Source: PALSA-1335 sp965231025 (lineage in GTDB: Bacteria > Patescibacteriota > Gracilibacteria > UBA1369). Taken from it: 64,000 nucleotides of DNA. Where the stretch lies: assembly GCA_965231025.1 (NCBI GenBank), contig OZ246407.1, forward strand, positions 930,001 to 994,000, in the 5' to 3' direction. The notes beneath the pieces are model-generated. The model saw only the letters and a list, made by a program, of their open reading frames with translations, had not been told where the DNA came from and did not search any database. Shown here in pieces: positions 7,812-16,877 of the stretch (position 1 is its first letter; every line of letters starts with the position of its first letter). Position numbers and translations under genes: made by a program.

Positions 7812-9343
7812 ACGGGCTTATCGATAACCTTGGGAAACAGCGGTTCGGCTTTTTGAAGTTGGGCCCCGGGTTTGAGCTGCGCCCATTCACGACCATTGCC
7901 GTACACTTCCACATCGCCGTACCCCAAATATTCCAGAATCTTACGTGAAGCGGCGGGGATAAACGGCAGCAACAGGAAAGCCAGGTGACGGATCATTTCC
8001 AGAAGATTGTACAGAACAACTGCCAGCGCTTTTTGATCAGTTTTGGCAAGTGCCCAGGGTTTTTGCGACTCCACGTATTTGTTTGCGTCGTAGGCGAGTT
8101 CGACCACATGCTCCAGCGCGCGTTTCAAATCAAAAGCGGCAATCGCGGCATCATAGTTCTTCCAGAGCGCGGCAAGCTTGGGAGCAAATTCCGGATCATC
8201 TGAAGAGGCACCCGCTTCCGGAACTTTTCCGTCAAAATACTTATGGGTCATGGCCAACACGCGACTCACCAGATTCCCCAGACTGTCGGCAAGTTCAGAC
8301 TCATACACCGTGGTAAACCGTGTCTGGCTGAAGTCACCGTCATCCGTCGTAGGAATCTCCTTGAGCAGAAAATACCGCAGCGCGTCGATCCCGTACTGAT
8401 CGACCACCGTCACCGGATCAACCACGTTATTCAGACTCTTGCTCATCTTCATGCCTTCGGAAGTGATGAACCCGTGCACGTAAATCGCACGGGGCAGAGG
8501 TATGCCGGCGGACAACAACATGCCGATCCAGATCGCGGAATGGAATCGAAGAATATCCTTGCCGATCAAATGAACGTCGGCCGGCCAGTAGGTCTTGAAC
8601 TTCTCCTCGTCGTGGCCGTAACCGACGCCGGTAATATAGTTGGACAAAGCGTCGCACCACACATACATCACCTGGGTAGGATCGTCCGGCACCTCAATCC
8701 CCCACTCCAGAACCTTCCTGGGACGGGAAAAACTGACGTCCTTCAGCCCTTCATCAAGCACCGACAAAATTTCATGCTTGCGGGCCTCGGGCAAAATCAC
8801 GAGCTGTCCCGTTTCAATTCTCCGTTTGATCTCGTCGCTGTATTTGGAAAGCTTGAAAAAATAGTTTTCCTCCTTCAGTTTTTGCGGAGCGGTCTTGTGC
8901 AACGGACACATGCCGTCAACAATCTCCTTCTCGGTCTTAAAGGACTCGCAACCCACGCAATAGACGCCTTCATAAGAACCTTTGTACATGTCCCCCGTCT
9001 CCACCATTTTCTTCCAGAGCTTTTGCGCCCCCTTCACGTGATAATCGTCGGTCGTGCGGATAAAATGATCAAAGGAAAGACCGAGCAGACTTTGCAGCGC
9101 GCGGAAAGAAGCCGAATTTTCATCCACCAAGGCCTGGGGAGTTTTACCCTGATCCTTGGCAGTCTGTTCGAGCTTCATGCCATGCTCGTCCGTCCCGGTC
9201 ATGGCAAAAGTGTTATCACCCGATAACCGGTGATAACGGGCCAAAACATCCGCCTGGATAACCTCCATGGCAAAACCGATATGAGGACGGGCGTTCACAT
9301 AAGCAATCGACGTGGTAACGTAAAACTTTCCAGGATTCTCCAT
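7808..9343 (-). CDS. metG: Methionyl-tRNA synthetase
   Basis: A 511-residue class I aminoacyl-tRNA synthetase that charges tRNA-Met. Visible: HIGF (the HIGH signature) near residue 22, a zinc-knuckle insertion with CVGC and a later CPLH pair, the WCDALSNYITG active-site segment, and MKMSKS at about residue 300. The helical anticodon-binding domain follows, with the VESQKPWALAK signature. There is no C-terminal tRNA-binding (OB-fold) extension, so this is the short form. Transcribed from its own promoter at 9374-9402, just inside the inverted-repeat element that separates it from the pil operon. Confidence 0.95.
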   Translation of the reverse strand: MENPGKFYVTTSIAYVNARPHIGFAMEVIQADVLARYHRLSGDNTFAMTGTDEHGMKLEQTAKDQGKTPQALVDENSASFRALQSLLGLSFDHFIRTTDDYHVKGAQKLWKKMVETGDMYKGSYEGVYCVGCESFKTEKEIVDGMCPLHKTAPQKLKEENYFFKLSKYSDEIKRRIETGQLVILPEARKHEILSVLDEGLKDVSFSRPRKVLEWGIEVPDDPTQVMYVWCDALSNYITGVGYGHDEEKFKTYWPADVHLIGKDILRFHSAIWIGMLLSAGIPLPRAIYVHGFITSEGMKMSKSLNNVVDPVTVVDQYGIDALRYFLLKEIPTTDDGDFSQTRFTTVYESELADSLGNLVSRVLAMTHKYFDGKVPEAGASSDDPEFAPKLAALWKNYDAAIAAFDLKRALEHVVELAYDANKYVESQKPWALAKTDQKALAVVLYNLLEMIRHLAFLLLPFIPAASRKILEYLGYGDVEVYGNGREWAQLKPGAQLQKAEPLFPKVIDKPV

Positions 9344-9373
9344 TCTAAATTCTTAAATAAAAAAGACCCCTTT

Positions 9374-9402
9374 ATTGAAGCAACAAGCATGCCAACTGTC
9401 AA
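9374..9402 (-). promoter_or_regulatory. metG promoter TTGACA-N17-TTCAAT
   Basis: On the minus strand a consensus -35 TTGACA (9402-9397) and TTCAAT (9379-9374), preceded by TGC, are 17 bp apart. Transcription would start near 9367, giving a leader of about 24 nt. The -35 lies inside a small hairpin (tgccaa ... ttggca). Confidence 0.65.
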
Positions 9403-9417
9403 TTGGCAGATTAAAAC

Positions 9418-9559
9418 CCAGGAGCCCCGGAATTTTTTCCGTGGACATTTGCCGAGTGCAGCTGTCGAGGCATCATGCATGCCGAGACATTCGTGAGGGC
9501 GTACATGTAGCCCGAACGAAACGCGAAACGTTCCACGGAAAAAATTCCGGGGCTCCTGG
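9418..9559. repeat. 142-nt element bounded by a perfect 28-bp inverted repeat
   Basis: The 28 bases at 9418-9445 (beginning ccaggagccccgg) are the exact reverse complement of 9532-9559. The 86-nt interior carries smaller palindromes (ggcat-catgc-atgcc near 9469-9483 and gggc...gccc around 9498-9513). It lies between the end of the pil operon and the metG promoter. It encodes no convincing protein. It could be a very stable terminator, a structured small RNA, or a miniature inverted-repeat element; the flanks share taaaac but no clean target duplication is visible. Confidence 0.85.
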
Positions 9560-9569
9560 TATAAAACTA

Positions 9570-10790
9570 TTAATTCGTCTTCGTATGATAGAGCGAAAAG
9601 TTGAAGACGGGAAGGAAAGAGCTCTGGTTAATCTGCACGTCAATGCTCTGCTTCACCTGGCCGTTCGCGGCAAAGCCGTCCGCGCTGATGGAAGCGGCCT
9701 CACGCACCAGCTTGGGCTCGGTATCACCCGGCTTGGCAACAACCCGGTAGTGAATCGTCAGCCTCTTTTTTGCCTGAGCGGTATCAAGTGATTGCCCAGG
9801 CATCAGAACATCGGGGTTGATGACGTTCGTCAGAACCAGATAGTTCTGAATATGGCTCTGGACAAAACTCTGGATGGTACAACCGCCGTAGTTTGCCGTC
9901 TGAATATCGTTCAACTGACCTTTGATGCCGGAATCGCTCAAATAACACTCGCGGGCCGCGCCCCATAAATTGTAGTCGTCATTCGCGCCGTCGCTCGAAA
10001 GAATCGGAAACTGGCATCCCTGCCCCTGACCGGTAGGCTGCAGAGACTGGTCCGTTCCGATGCACATCGGTGAGTCCGCCGAAGAGTCGAACGTCGCCGG
10101 AAAAAAGTCCGAAATAGCGTCCGTCTTGGAAGGATCTCCCCCCTGGGCAGGATCCGGTTTACCAAAAATCTTCCAGCGCAACACATCCAAATTCCTGAAC
10201 TGATCCTGGGGAATACCCGAAGAAGCCAGTTCGTCGGTATCATAATTCACGTAGTACTCGATCAGGAAATTATCCACTCGTTCCGGAGCGCCGTCCTTTT
10301 CGGAATACAGGGGAATAACCACCGATTCACTCAGTGGAAGATCCTTATACGTGGCTTCGGAATAAAAATCATAAACAAAATTGACGTTGGTCGGAACTTC
10401 ATTCGTCCCGAGGAATATCGGCTTGTCGGTATCAAAGGAAGGAACCTTATCCGCTTTATTGACAATACGATAACGGGCATCAAGTCCGGTGGCGGTGTCC
10501 TGCACCTTCACGAACTTGTCGGAAGGATCGGAAGGATTTTTTGTTTCAAATCCCGGCAGGTTTTCATGTAAATCCATCAGTGCGTTCTCAACTCCCGCTT
10601 CGGCGGCAAAGTAAGCTTTCCCCGCCGACACGGCATCGCCGGTCTGACGGATCTCGCGTATGACCAGATCGCTCAGCCCCAGCGTCAGCGTAAGCAAAAT
10701 CCCCATCACTAAAATGGCGATCAGCAGCGCGCTGCCCTGCTTTGCGGCAGTCAAACGTTTGCTTTGCCAAATTGTTGAGTGATTATTCAT
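9570..10790 (-). CDS. PilX-like minor pilin / pilus assembly protein
   Basis: A 406-residue protein with a short basic N-terminus, the segment GSALLIAILVMGILLTLTLG as the only membrane helix, and IRQTGDAVSAGKAYFAAEAG immediately after. The S-G-x-A-x-x-A-E-A-G pattern after the helix is the signature of the PilX N-terminal family. No classical G/FTLIE prepilin cleavage motif is present, as usual for PilX-like proteins. The remaining 350 residues are extracytoplasmic and not recognisable. It is the last gene of the pil operon and overlaps the preceding gene by 4 bp. Confidence 0.7.
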   Translation of the reverse strand: MNNHSTIWQSKRLTAAKQGSALLIAILVMGILLTLTLGLSDLVIREIRQTGDAVSAGKAYFAAEAGVENALMDLHENLPGFETKNPSDPSDKFVKVQDTATGLDARYRIVNKADKVPSFDTDKPIFLGTNEVPTNVNFVYDFYSEATYKDLPLSESVVIPLYSEKDGAPERVDNFLIEYYVNYDTDELASSGIPQDQFRNLDVLRWKIFGKPDPAQGGDPSKTDAISDFFPATFDSSADSPMCIGTDQSLQPTGQGQGCQFPILSSDGANDDYNLWGAARECYLSDSGIKGQLNDIQTANYGGCTIQSFVQSHIQNYLVLTNVINPDVLMPGQSLDTAQAKKRLTIHYRVVAKPGDTEPKLVREAASISADGFAANGQVKQSIDVQINQSSFLPVFNFSLYHTKTN

Positions 10791-11512
10791 GAGCTTGCGC
10801 GGCTATAAACACGGGACGAGAGCGTAGTTTGGAAATCCAGATGGAACGGAGGAAGATTCTGGTTGGCATTTTCCACCGTGATGGTCAGCGTCACTTTGGG
10901 CTGAAATTGATACTGATTCTTGGCATAATTGGCGGAAATATAGGGATTGACGGCCGGATTGACCGAAAACGTCAGATTCTTCACATGAATATTTTCCGAA
11001 AACAACGACCTGGAACCCGTAACCGGATCAACGCCCTCGTCACCGGACGAATACCCAAGGGCATCGCCCCACTGGGAAATATCCACCTCGTCGCTCGCTC
11101 CGCCGCGCTGATACCTCTTCACGTTGAGCTTCCCAAGATCTTTATCAAACCAGTACACGACCTTCCGGGTGTGGTCCTTGTTCACAATGGCAAGATAGGG
11201 ACTCTGATCCGCCGTCGAACTCTGCGGATCGATGATCGTGCTGAACGGGCAGGGATTCGTCAAGAATTCCGAACCATCGGTGCCACCCTTATAGCAATCG
11301 TAATCCACCGTGCCAAGGCGCATGTCTTCGGACAGGGATTCAACAAACGTCCGGACGTCCGAATACATCTTCCGGACTTCATTCGCCTGACGCTGGGAAC
11401 GGACGATGCCGATGTAGGCGACGGAAACAACTCCCAGGAAAATCACGAAAATGGCGATGCTCACCAAAAGTTCAATAAGGGTAAAACCTTTTTTCAATTC
11501 GTAATTATTCAT
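10787..11512 (-). CDS. PilW/GspJ-like minor prepilin
   Basis: A 241-residue prepilin. The leader MNNYELKKG is followed by the cleavage motif G-FTLIELLVSIAIFVIFLG, with the conserved Glu at position 5 of the mature protein and the hydrophobic helix used for pilus packing. The region NEVRKMYSDVRTFVESLSEDMRLG resembles the helix after the pilin domain in PilW/GspJ proteins. It overlaps its neighbours by 4 bp on both sides (ATGA-type), so the minor pilins are translationally coupled. Assignment to PilW rather than PilE-like is by gene order and size. Confidence 0.75.
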   Translation of the reverse strand: MNNYELKKGFTLIELLVSIAIFVIFLGVVSVAYIGIVRSQRQANEVRKMYSDVRTFVESLSEDMRLGTVDYDCYKGGTDGSEFLTNPCPFSTIIDPQSSTADQSPYLAIVNKDHTRKVVYWFDKDLGKLNVKRYQRGGASDEVDISQWGDALGYSSGDEGVDPVTGSRSLFSENIHVKNLTFSVNPAVNPYISANYAKNQYQFQPKVTLTITVENANQNLPPFHLDFQTTLSSRVYSRASS

Positions 11513-12195
11513 AGAGGGCCTCCTTTCCAGTCAGTGAGTTCAGTGGTTAAACGTACCTCTTTTGGCCTGACCCCCTCCTGCCAGCGGACAACGGAACTCA
11601 CGCGGTACTTCTGTACCTTGTTTGGTTCCGCGGTTCCATAGGACATCGGATCAACCTCGATATATCTTGAAAACAGACTCGGCTTGAGCGTACAGAATGA
11701 AAAACACGGCTGATACCAGACGTCACTGCTTCCCGGTGAAGAAAAAATATAAAGCTGGGTTTCCTGCACCGAAACCGGCTCCATCGGACTCGGCGGAGTC
11801 ACCTCCTTAAGCTCCCAGGGAGCATAATTCGGAATCTCGTTTAAGCCGACCGGGCCGGACCCCATGCTCTGGATCTGGTTAAATTTCACGGCAAAATACT
11901 TTTTCAAACCGACGGCGCCCGGTAAACACTGGTTATCCGGCCACAGACACGTTCCTCCGACCTTACCCTGAAAATCGGCGCCCAAAAGCCAGTTACTGTC
12001 GCGGATATTCCTTATCGCTTCCAGTCCCTCCTGGGCGAGACCATATGCCTCAAGGGTATTCACGTTTTCATTGTTGCTGCGGATGATGGAAACAAGCAGA
12101 TTCGTCGCCGCCAAAATAACGAGGACTATCACGCTGAACGCGACGATAATCTCAATCAAACTGAACGCCGGTTTGTAAGATCGACGGTTGATCAT
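11509..12195 (-). CDS. PilV/GspI-like minor prepilin
   Basis: A 228-residue prepilin with leader MINRRSYKPA and cleavage motif A-FSLIEIIVAFSVIVLVILAA. The helix is followed by LEAYGLAQEGLEAIRNIRDSNWL, the A-x-E-G-x-E-A-x-R-N pattern typical of PilV-type proteins. The residue before the cleavage site is Ala rather than the usual Gly, which prepilin peptidases sometimes accept. It overlaps the neighbouring genes by 4 bp at each end. Confidence 0.75.
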   Translation of the reverse strand: MINRRSYKPAFSLIEIIVAFSVIVLVILAATNLLVSIIRSNNENVNTLEAYGLAQEGLEAIRNIRDSNWLLGADFQGKVGGTCLWPDNQCLPGAVGLKKYFAVKFNQIQSMGSGPVGLNEIPNYAPWELKEVTPPSPMEPVSVQETQLYIFSSPGSSDVWYQPCFSFCTLKPSLFSRYIEVDPMSYGTAEPNKVQKYRVSSVVRWQEGVRPKEVRLTTELTDWKGGPL

Positions 12196-12848
12196 GGCGT
12201 TACGGGTGAAGGAAGAATTTTGCGGACGGTTCCGGAAAAAGCGTCATACGTAATCCCCCGCTGGTCCTGGGGATCGGTACTTCCCTGGTTGAAAAACAAC
12301 TGGACGGGATTTTTGTTTCCCACAGGGACTCCATAGGCTTCGGTAATTTCCTCAATCTCATTCACCTCCAGAACGGACCCGAATGGAGGCTTATACAACA
12401 AAACCAATTTTTCCACCGGATTACTTCCCTGCTGAATCGTGTGCAAGACAACGTCCTCCGACACGACAAGATCCTTCAGCGTAGGCTGAGTCGTCGAAGC
12501 GTCGCAATAGTCGGCCTTCTTGGTGTTGTCGTTCGCGATCGCGCGGTAAGGTACCGTAATAGACTGAACGTACGGAGCAACTTTCTGAAAAACAAGACCG
12601 TAACACAAGGTCTGCCCGCCCGAAGAAGCGTCAACGACCTGTCTGCCCGTCTTGGCCTTTCCCTGCTGTTCCTTCATCATGCTCATAATGGTTTCAAGGG
12701 CGATGTCCAAACGGGCCTGCTTGCGGGCGGAACCAAAACTGCTCACCGCAATCATGGCCAGGAGACCGATGATCACGATCACGATCAACATTTCAATCAG
12801 CGTGAATCCCCCGCGGGCTTTTTTCAAATTGTAGAAACCTGTTTTCAT
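12192..12848 (-). CDS. FimT/GspH-like minor prepilin
   Basis: A 218-residue prepilin with leader MKTGFYNLKKARGG and cleavage motif G-FTLIEMLIVIVIIGLLAMIAV, a textbook type IV pilin N-terminus, followed by SSFGSARKQARLDIALETI. The start is set at the ATG at 12848; the longer frame uses a TTG at 12869 and adds only seven residues before the leader. It is the first of four minor-pilin genes behind pilC; such proteins prime pilus assembly. No major pilin gene is present in this operon. Confidence 0.75.
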   Translation of the reverse strand: MKTGFYNLKKARGGFTLIEMLIVIVIIGLLAMIAVSSFGSARKQARLDIALETIMSMMKEQQGKAKTGRQVVDASSGGQTLCYGLVFQKVAPYVQSITVPYRAIANDNTKKADYCDASTTQPTLKDLVVSEDVVLHTIQQGSNPVEKLVLLYKPPFGSVLEVNEIEEITEAYGVPVGNKNPVQLFFNQGSTDPQDQRGITYDAFSGTVRKILPSPVTP

Positions 12849-12885
12849 AATCAATATTCTACTATTCAAAATCCAATGTTTTTGA

Positions 12886-14118
12886 CTAAATCAACTGGGT
12901 CAGACGGAAGATCGGCGTCAGAATCGCGAGCGCCAAAAGAGCTACCGTAAACCCGACAAAAACGATCAACAGCGGCTCAATGAGCGCCATGACCCTCTTC
13001 AGGGAATAATCGATTTCCATATCGTACTGAACACCCACTTTTTGGGTAATAAAGCCGATCGAAGCCGACTGCTCGCCCACCGCCATCATCTGAATAATGG
13101 TTTCAGGGAACAGGAAAGGCGTATCCATCAAACTGGTGGATATTTTTTCACCCTGTTGAACCTTGGCGATGACCTCAAAAACCTTGAGCCGGTAAATCTC
13201 GTTATCAAGTGAGGTCGCCACGATGGTCAGGGCCTGGACCACCGGAAGACCCGCCTCAATCAAAATACCGAGCATGCTCACGAAACGTAAAATCAAAACT
13301 TTGCGCAACAGCAGACCCACCACCGGGATCCTGAGTTTGATGAGGTCCCAGCGGTACTTGCCGTTTTCCGTGGCAATGGCATATTTGGCAAACAAAAACA
13401 GAATCGCAATACCCAAAAACACCGCCCACCAGTAGTTCGACATCACATAACTCAGTGTCACCAGAAGCTTGGTGGCAAAAGGCAAATCCCCTTCGCTCAA
13501 CCCCCCTTCGGTAAGCAAAGAGAGCAGACTGGGGATGACCCAGATAAGCATGCCCGATCCAGCCAAAACCAAAACGACGAGTACGACCGCGGGATAGACC
13601 GAAGCAGTCACCAGTTTCGTCTGAAGTTCATGGGTTTTTGCCAGCTGTGTGGCAAGACGGGAAAGCATTTTATCCAGATGACCTGCGGCTTCACCGGCCT
13701 TCACCACGCCGATTTCAATTTCACTGAAAACCTGGGGGAAACGGGCCATGGAAACGGACAGCGTCTTCCCCTGTGAAACGGTATACGCGACGGTATTCAA
13801 AACCCTGCGGAAACGGTCGCTCTCCGTACGGCGGGCGAGCATTTTCACCGCCTGAATGACGGGAATGCCGGCATCGACCATAACGGCCAGCAGCTGGAAA
13901 AAATAAGCCTTTTCCTGAAGCGGCACCTTGCTGTGATCGATCAGAAAATCGTTCAATCGGGTGAACATGGGCTGATGCGCGGAGTCATACAACCCGTAAA
14001 TAACATCGGAACCCTTCGGAGCCGATGTTTTACCCAGCTTTTTGAGCAAAGTATCTACCGCGTTCTTCTGTGTTTTTTCCGGTTTATGTGGTTGTTCCGG
14101 AAGTTGTGAAATTTCCAT
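12886..14118 (-). CDS. pilC: PilC/GspF inner-membrane platform protein
   Basis: A 410-residue polytopic protein with two copies of the T2SS-F domain (about residues 75-195 and 280-400). Typical motifs are visible: AYFFQLLAVMVDAGIPVIQA, then ESDRFRRVLNTV and VVKAGEAAGHLD in the first copy, and RFVSMLGILIEAGLPVVQAL with MMAVGEQSASI in the second. Three to four membrane helices end in LLALAILTPIFRL. PilC forms the platform on which PilB and PilT act. It follows pilO by 21 bp in the operon. Length matches the family. Confidence 0.93.
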   Translation of the reverse strand: MEISQLPEQPHKPEKTQKNAVDTLLKKLGKTSAPKGSDVIYGLYDSAHQPMFTRLNDFLIDHSKVPLQEKAYFFQLLAVMVDAGIPVIQAVKMLARRTESDRFRRVLNTVAYTVSQGKTLSVSMARFPQVFSEIEIGVVKAGEAAGHLDKMLSRLATQLAKTHELQTKLVTASVYPAVVLVVLVLAGSGMLIWVIPSLLSLLTEGGLSEGDLPFATKLLVTLSYVMSNYWWAVFLGIAILFLFAKYAIATENGKYRWDLIKLRIPVVGLLLRKVLILRFVSMLGILIEAGLPVVQALTIVATSLDNEIYRLKVFEVIAKVQQGEKISTSLMDTPFLFPETIIQMMAVGEQSASIGFITQKVGVQYDMEIDYSLKRVMALIEPLLIVFVGFTVALLALAILTPIFRLTQLI

Positions 14119-14139
14119 AGGAATGAGAAAACAACAGGA

Positions 14140-14712
14140 TTAAAGACGTTCGAGATAATAGGCATCCATAGTCACGTTAAAATTGACGCGGGGAATGCCG
14201 GTATCCGTGCTGCCGGTCTGGACACTGACCGTTTTGACGGAGAGTTTGCGCGGATTCGCTTCAACCCCTTTCAAAAAACCGAGAAGGCCCCCAAGATCGC
14301 CGGTCAAATTCGCATTCACGCCTGCACGCTTGATCTGTTCTGAACTTGCCGCATTGAGACTGAAATTGACGTTGTTCAGAATAATATCGTTCGTTTTGGC
14401 GATAGCTGTAAGATCAGTGATCAGTTTATCCTGTTCCATTCTCTGGGGAATGGCGTTCAGCGTCGTCTGCTGGGAAACCTCCGAAGATTCACCCATCGAT
14501 GCCTGAATGGACTGCAGATTCTGGAGTTCGGTTTCGAGCCGGGTTTTCTGGGCCATTTTGTCGTCGCGTCCCAGAGTCAAACTGCTCACGTCATCCCAGA
14601 GCGGTTTCACGTAAAAGACGGCAGCCAGCAAAACCACGATAAAAATGATGAGGCTTATCAGAGACTTTTGTGAAGACTGTTGCGGTGCCGACGTCATTGT
14701 TGATGTAGTCAT
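14140..14712 (-). CDS. pilO: PilO-like pilus alignment protein
   Basis: A 190-residue bitopic protein: short cytoplasmic tail, one membrane helix (about residues 18-38), a coiled coil (KMAQKTRLETELQNLQSIQ) and a periplasm-side ferredoxin-like domain with LLGFLKGVEANPRKLSVKTVS. This layout and the position between pilN and pilC identify it as PilO. PilN and PilO form a heterodimer that aligns the cytoplasmic motor with the pilus; the actin-like partner PilM is not in this window. Confidence 0.8.
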   Translation of the reverse strand: MTTSTMTSAPQQSSQKSLISLIIFIVVLLAAVFYVKPLWDDVSSLTLGRDDKMAQKTRLETELQNLQSIQASMGESSEVSQQTTLNAIPQRMEQDKLITDLTAIAKTNDIILNNVNFSLNAASSEQIKRAGVNANLTGDLGGLLGFLKGVEANPRKLSVKTVSVQTGSTDTGIPRVNFNVTMDAYYLERL

Positions 14713-14736
14713 ACCATGGAAAATTAGAAAATATTT

Positions 14737-15399
14737 TTAATTGGTGCGGGGAACTTTTACCGTACTGTCAGTGGTCGTTTGCTGGGTTGAACTCTTTGGA
14801 ACCGCCACCCCGCCGGATTGAGCCTGAACTTCGGGAAGCTGTTCCTCGTACGAGACATTGAAAACAAACGTCAAAAGATCCTGTCCGGACTGGCTGATGC
14901 CATGATTCACTGAAGGAATATAAGCATCCTTGAAGTAGGCGCTGTTGTTGTAAACATTCAAAAGCGTGGAAACATCCCCGAACGGATCGGCGGAACCGGT
15001 GAGCGTCTGGGAATTCATCGTGAGCTTACCTCCCGGTGCACCTGAGTATGAGAGGAACTGAACGCGGGGGGTCTGAGTCAAAGAATCGACGGGAAGAAGA
15101 TCCTGGACGGTCTTGATGACCTTCGACCAGCGGATTTCGGTCCTTTCAAGCTGGGCAAGCCATTGTTTGGCAAACTGCTGACCTTCCAGATTCAGGGCTT
15201 TGAGCTGGGAAATCTGCGTATTCAGCGCGACCATCTGATCATCAAGCTGCTTTTGCTGTTCCAGAATTGCCGTTTTCGCAAAAGACAGATACAATGCGGA
15301 AGCCACGAGGCCTACCAAAAGAAGAACGGAGAGCATAAAGAGCATTGGACGGTTTTTTTGGGTCTCAACGACACTCGAGACCGATTTTTTGATTTCCAT
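14737..15399 (-). CDS. pilN: PilN-like pilus alignment protein
   Basis: A 220-residue bitopic protein and first gene of the minus-strand pil operon. It has a 19-residue cytoplasmic tail, a membrane helix (LFMLSVLLLVGLVASALYL), a coiled coil (EQQKQLDDQMVALNTQISQL) and an extracytoplasmic domain ending in a Ser/Thr/Gln-rich tail. The identification rests on topology, size and its position ahead of pilO and pilC. The N-terminal PilM-binding motif of canonical PilN is not obvious, which fits the apparent lack of pilM nearby. Confidence 0.7.
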   Translation of the reverse strand: MEIKKSVSSVVETQKNRPMLFMLSVLLLVGLVASALYLSFAKTAILEQQKQLDDQMVALNTQISQLKALNLEGQQFAKQWLAQLERTEIRWSKVIKTVQDLLPVDSLTQTPRVQFLSYSGAPGGKLTMNSQTLTGSADPFGDVSTLLNVYNNSAYFKDAYIPSVNHGISQSGQDLLTFVFNVSYEEQLPEVQAQSGGVAVPKSSTQQTTTDSTVKVPRTN

Positions 15400-15428
15400 A
15401 TATTAGTGTTTAAAAGATTTATCTAGTT

Positions 15429-15457
15429 ATTATACCACAAAACCAGTGACAGCTCAA
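15429..15457 (-). promoter_or_regulatory. Promoter of the pil operon, TTGAGC-N17-TATAAT
   Basis: On the minus strand, TTGAGC (15457-15452) and a perfect TATAAT (15434-15429) are 17 bp apart, with TGG upstream of the -10. Transcription would start near 15422, about 23 nt before pilN. The region also contains the start codon of the divergent RNHCP gene. Confidence 0.8.
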
Positions 15458-15832
15458 ATCCCCAAAAACACCATTCACCGCAACGACCCCTTCGTCTGCA
15501 AAAAGTGCAAAGAAGCAAATCCTAAAGCCCAAAAGGGCTGCCGGAACCATTGCAGAAACTGCCTCTATTCACTGCACGTCGACGAATTGGTGCCCGGCGA
15601 CCGGCAAAGTACCTGTTTGGGCCTTATGGAACCCATCGACATCGAACAGAACCAGAAAAAGGGATTCAAAATTCTCCACCGGTGCCAAAACTGCAAAAAA
15701 ATGATGTGGAACATGGTTTCCGAAGACGATGATCTTTACCTTGTCACGCAGCTTATCAAACACCACAATGAAAGAACCCAAAAAATCGAACGGAGGGACG
15801 AAAAGCGACGATTTCACAAGAAGCATAAGTGA
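15446..15832 (+). CDS. RNHCP-domain zinc protein
   Basis: A 128-residue basic protein with three paired-cysteine motifs: FVCKKCKE, GCRNHCRNCLYS and RCQNCKKMMW. The CRNHCxxC core is the source of the RNHCP family name. Length, the LHVDELVPGDRQSTCLGLMEP segment that follows, and the basic tail all fit. The function of the family is unknown; zinc and possibly RNA binding are inferred from the cysteines and charge. The start is a GTG that overlaps the divergent pil promoter. The 3' end overlaps tilS by 65 bp. Confidence 0.75.
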   Translation: MTAQIPKNTIHRNDPFVCKKCKEANPKAQKGCRNHCRNCLYSLHVDELVPGDRQSTCLGLMEPIDIEQNQKKGFKILHRCQNCKKMMWNMVSEDDDLYLVTQLIKHHNERTQKIERRDEKRRFHKKHK

Positions 15833-16823
15833 ATACGTATCCCCCAAAAGCTCGCTCATTCTCGGCGTATCGGGAGGAGCCGATTCGGTGTACCTGTTCG
15901 AACGCTGTCTCCGTCTGAAAAATAAAATTCCCTTCACCATGACTGTTGCGCACGTGAACCACGGACTCCGGGGGAAAGAAAGCGACGGAGACGAAAAGTT
16001 CGTAAAAAACCTCTGCGCGCAAAACCATATTCCTTTTCACGTCATCAGTCTTGATCTCAAAAATATCAAAAAAAAGGGGGCAAAAAACGCCGCAAAAAAC
16101 CTGGAGGAAGAGGGACGGGACGCAAGGTACGAATATTTTGAATCGCTCAGGAAAAAGACCGGGGCGCAATGGATTTTGACCGCGCACCACCTCAACGACA
16201 ACATAGAAACCATGCTGTTCAACCTCATCCGCGGTGCCCACTTCAACGGAATAAAAGGTATGGAGGTTGTTTCACCCGGACGTCACCTTTTACGTCCGCT
16301 CCTTGGAGTCACCAAACGGGAAATCCTCGACTATCTGAAAAAGCACAGGATCGCCCACCGGCACGACGCAAGCAACGACAACACGGATTTTTCCAGGAAC
16401 TGGTTAAGGAAAAACATTATTCCCCTCTTCCCAAAGCTGAACGCCAACTTCGAACAAACGTTCAAGGAGACCCTCCACAACCTTTCACAAACAACACGTT
16501 ACCTCGAAGAACAATGCGAAAAATGGCTCGAAGCTCAGGCGAAACCCCATTTAAAGCAAAAACTTACCATCGATCTCGACGCGTTCCTCAAAGAGCACCG
16601 GGCTTTTCAAAAACATCTTCTGGTCCATCTGTACAAAACCATCCACAAGTCCACAAAAAGACTGACCAACAAGCACCTGGAAGAGGTTCTCAGCGTCCTT
16701 CATCTGCGCCGGGCCAACCGGAAAAAAGAGTTTGGTCCGGGATCATTTATCGGAGTCGTATGGGAACGTCAAAAAACGGGACGAAACAAAAAGAGATACA
16801 TTAGACTCATCGGCAAAAAATAG
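15768..16823 (+). CDS. tilS: tRNA(Ile)-lysidine synthetase
   Basis: A 351-residue PP-loop ATPase that modifies the wobble C of tRNA-Ile(CAU) to lysidine so that it reads AUA. Visible: the P-loop GVSGGADSVYLF at about residues 31-42, VAHVNHGLRG, TAHHLNDNIETMLFNLIRG and the substrate loop RPLLGVTKREI plus RHDASNDNTDFSRNWLR. The C-terminal part is short, without the extended TilS C-terminal domain found in E. coli. The ATG at 15768 lies inside the RNHCP gene; the track-length alternative start at 15729 adds 13 residues without family support. Confidence 0.92.
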   Translation: MKEPKKSNGGTKSDDFTRSISEYVSPKSSLILGVSGGADSVYLFERCLRLKNKIPFTMTVAHVNHGLRGKESDGDEKFVKNLCAQNHIPFHVISLDLKNIKKKGAKNAAKNLEEEGRDARYEYFESLRKKTGAQWILTAHHLNDNIETMLFNLIRGAHFNGIKGMEVVSPGRHLLRPLLGVTKREILDYLKKHRIAHRHDASNDNTDFSRNWLRKNIIPLFPKLNANFEQTFKETLHNLSQTTRYLEEQCEKWLEAQAKPHLKQKLTIDLDAFLKEHRAFQKHLLVHLYKTIHKSTKRLTNKHLEEVLSVLHLRRANRKKEFGPGSFIGVVWERQKTGRNKKRYIRLIGKK

Positions 16824-16877
16824 GTAAAATAAAGCCACTTTGTTTTTCAAATCTATCTCTTTCTCCTTTTCGCGATT

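Noticed and set aside
8243..9226. Long plus-strand frame opposite metG
   Set aside because: It is antisense to a complete, well-conserved metG and its translation has no domain or sensible composition.
9344..9569. T-box riboswitch ahead of metG
   Set aside because: No T-box bulge consensus is found on the minus strand and the mapped promoter lies downstream of the element, so it is not in the metG leader.
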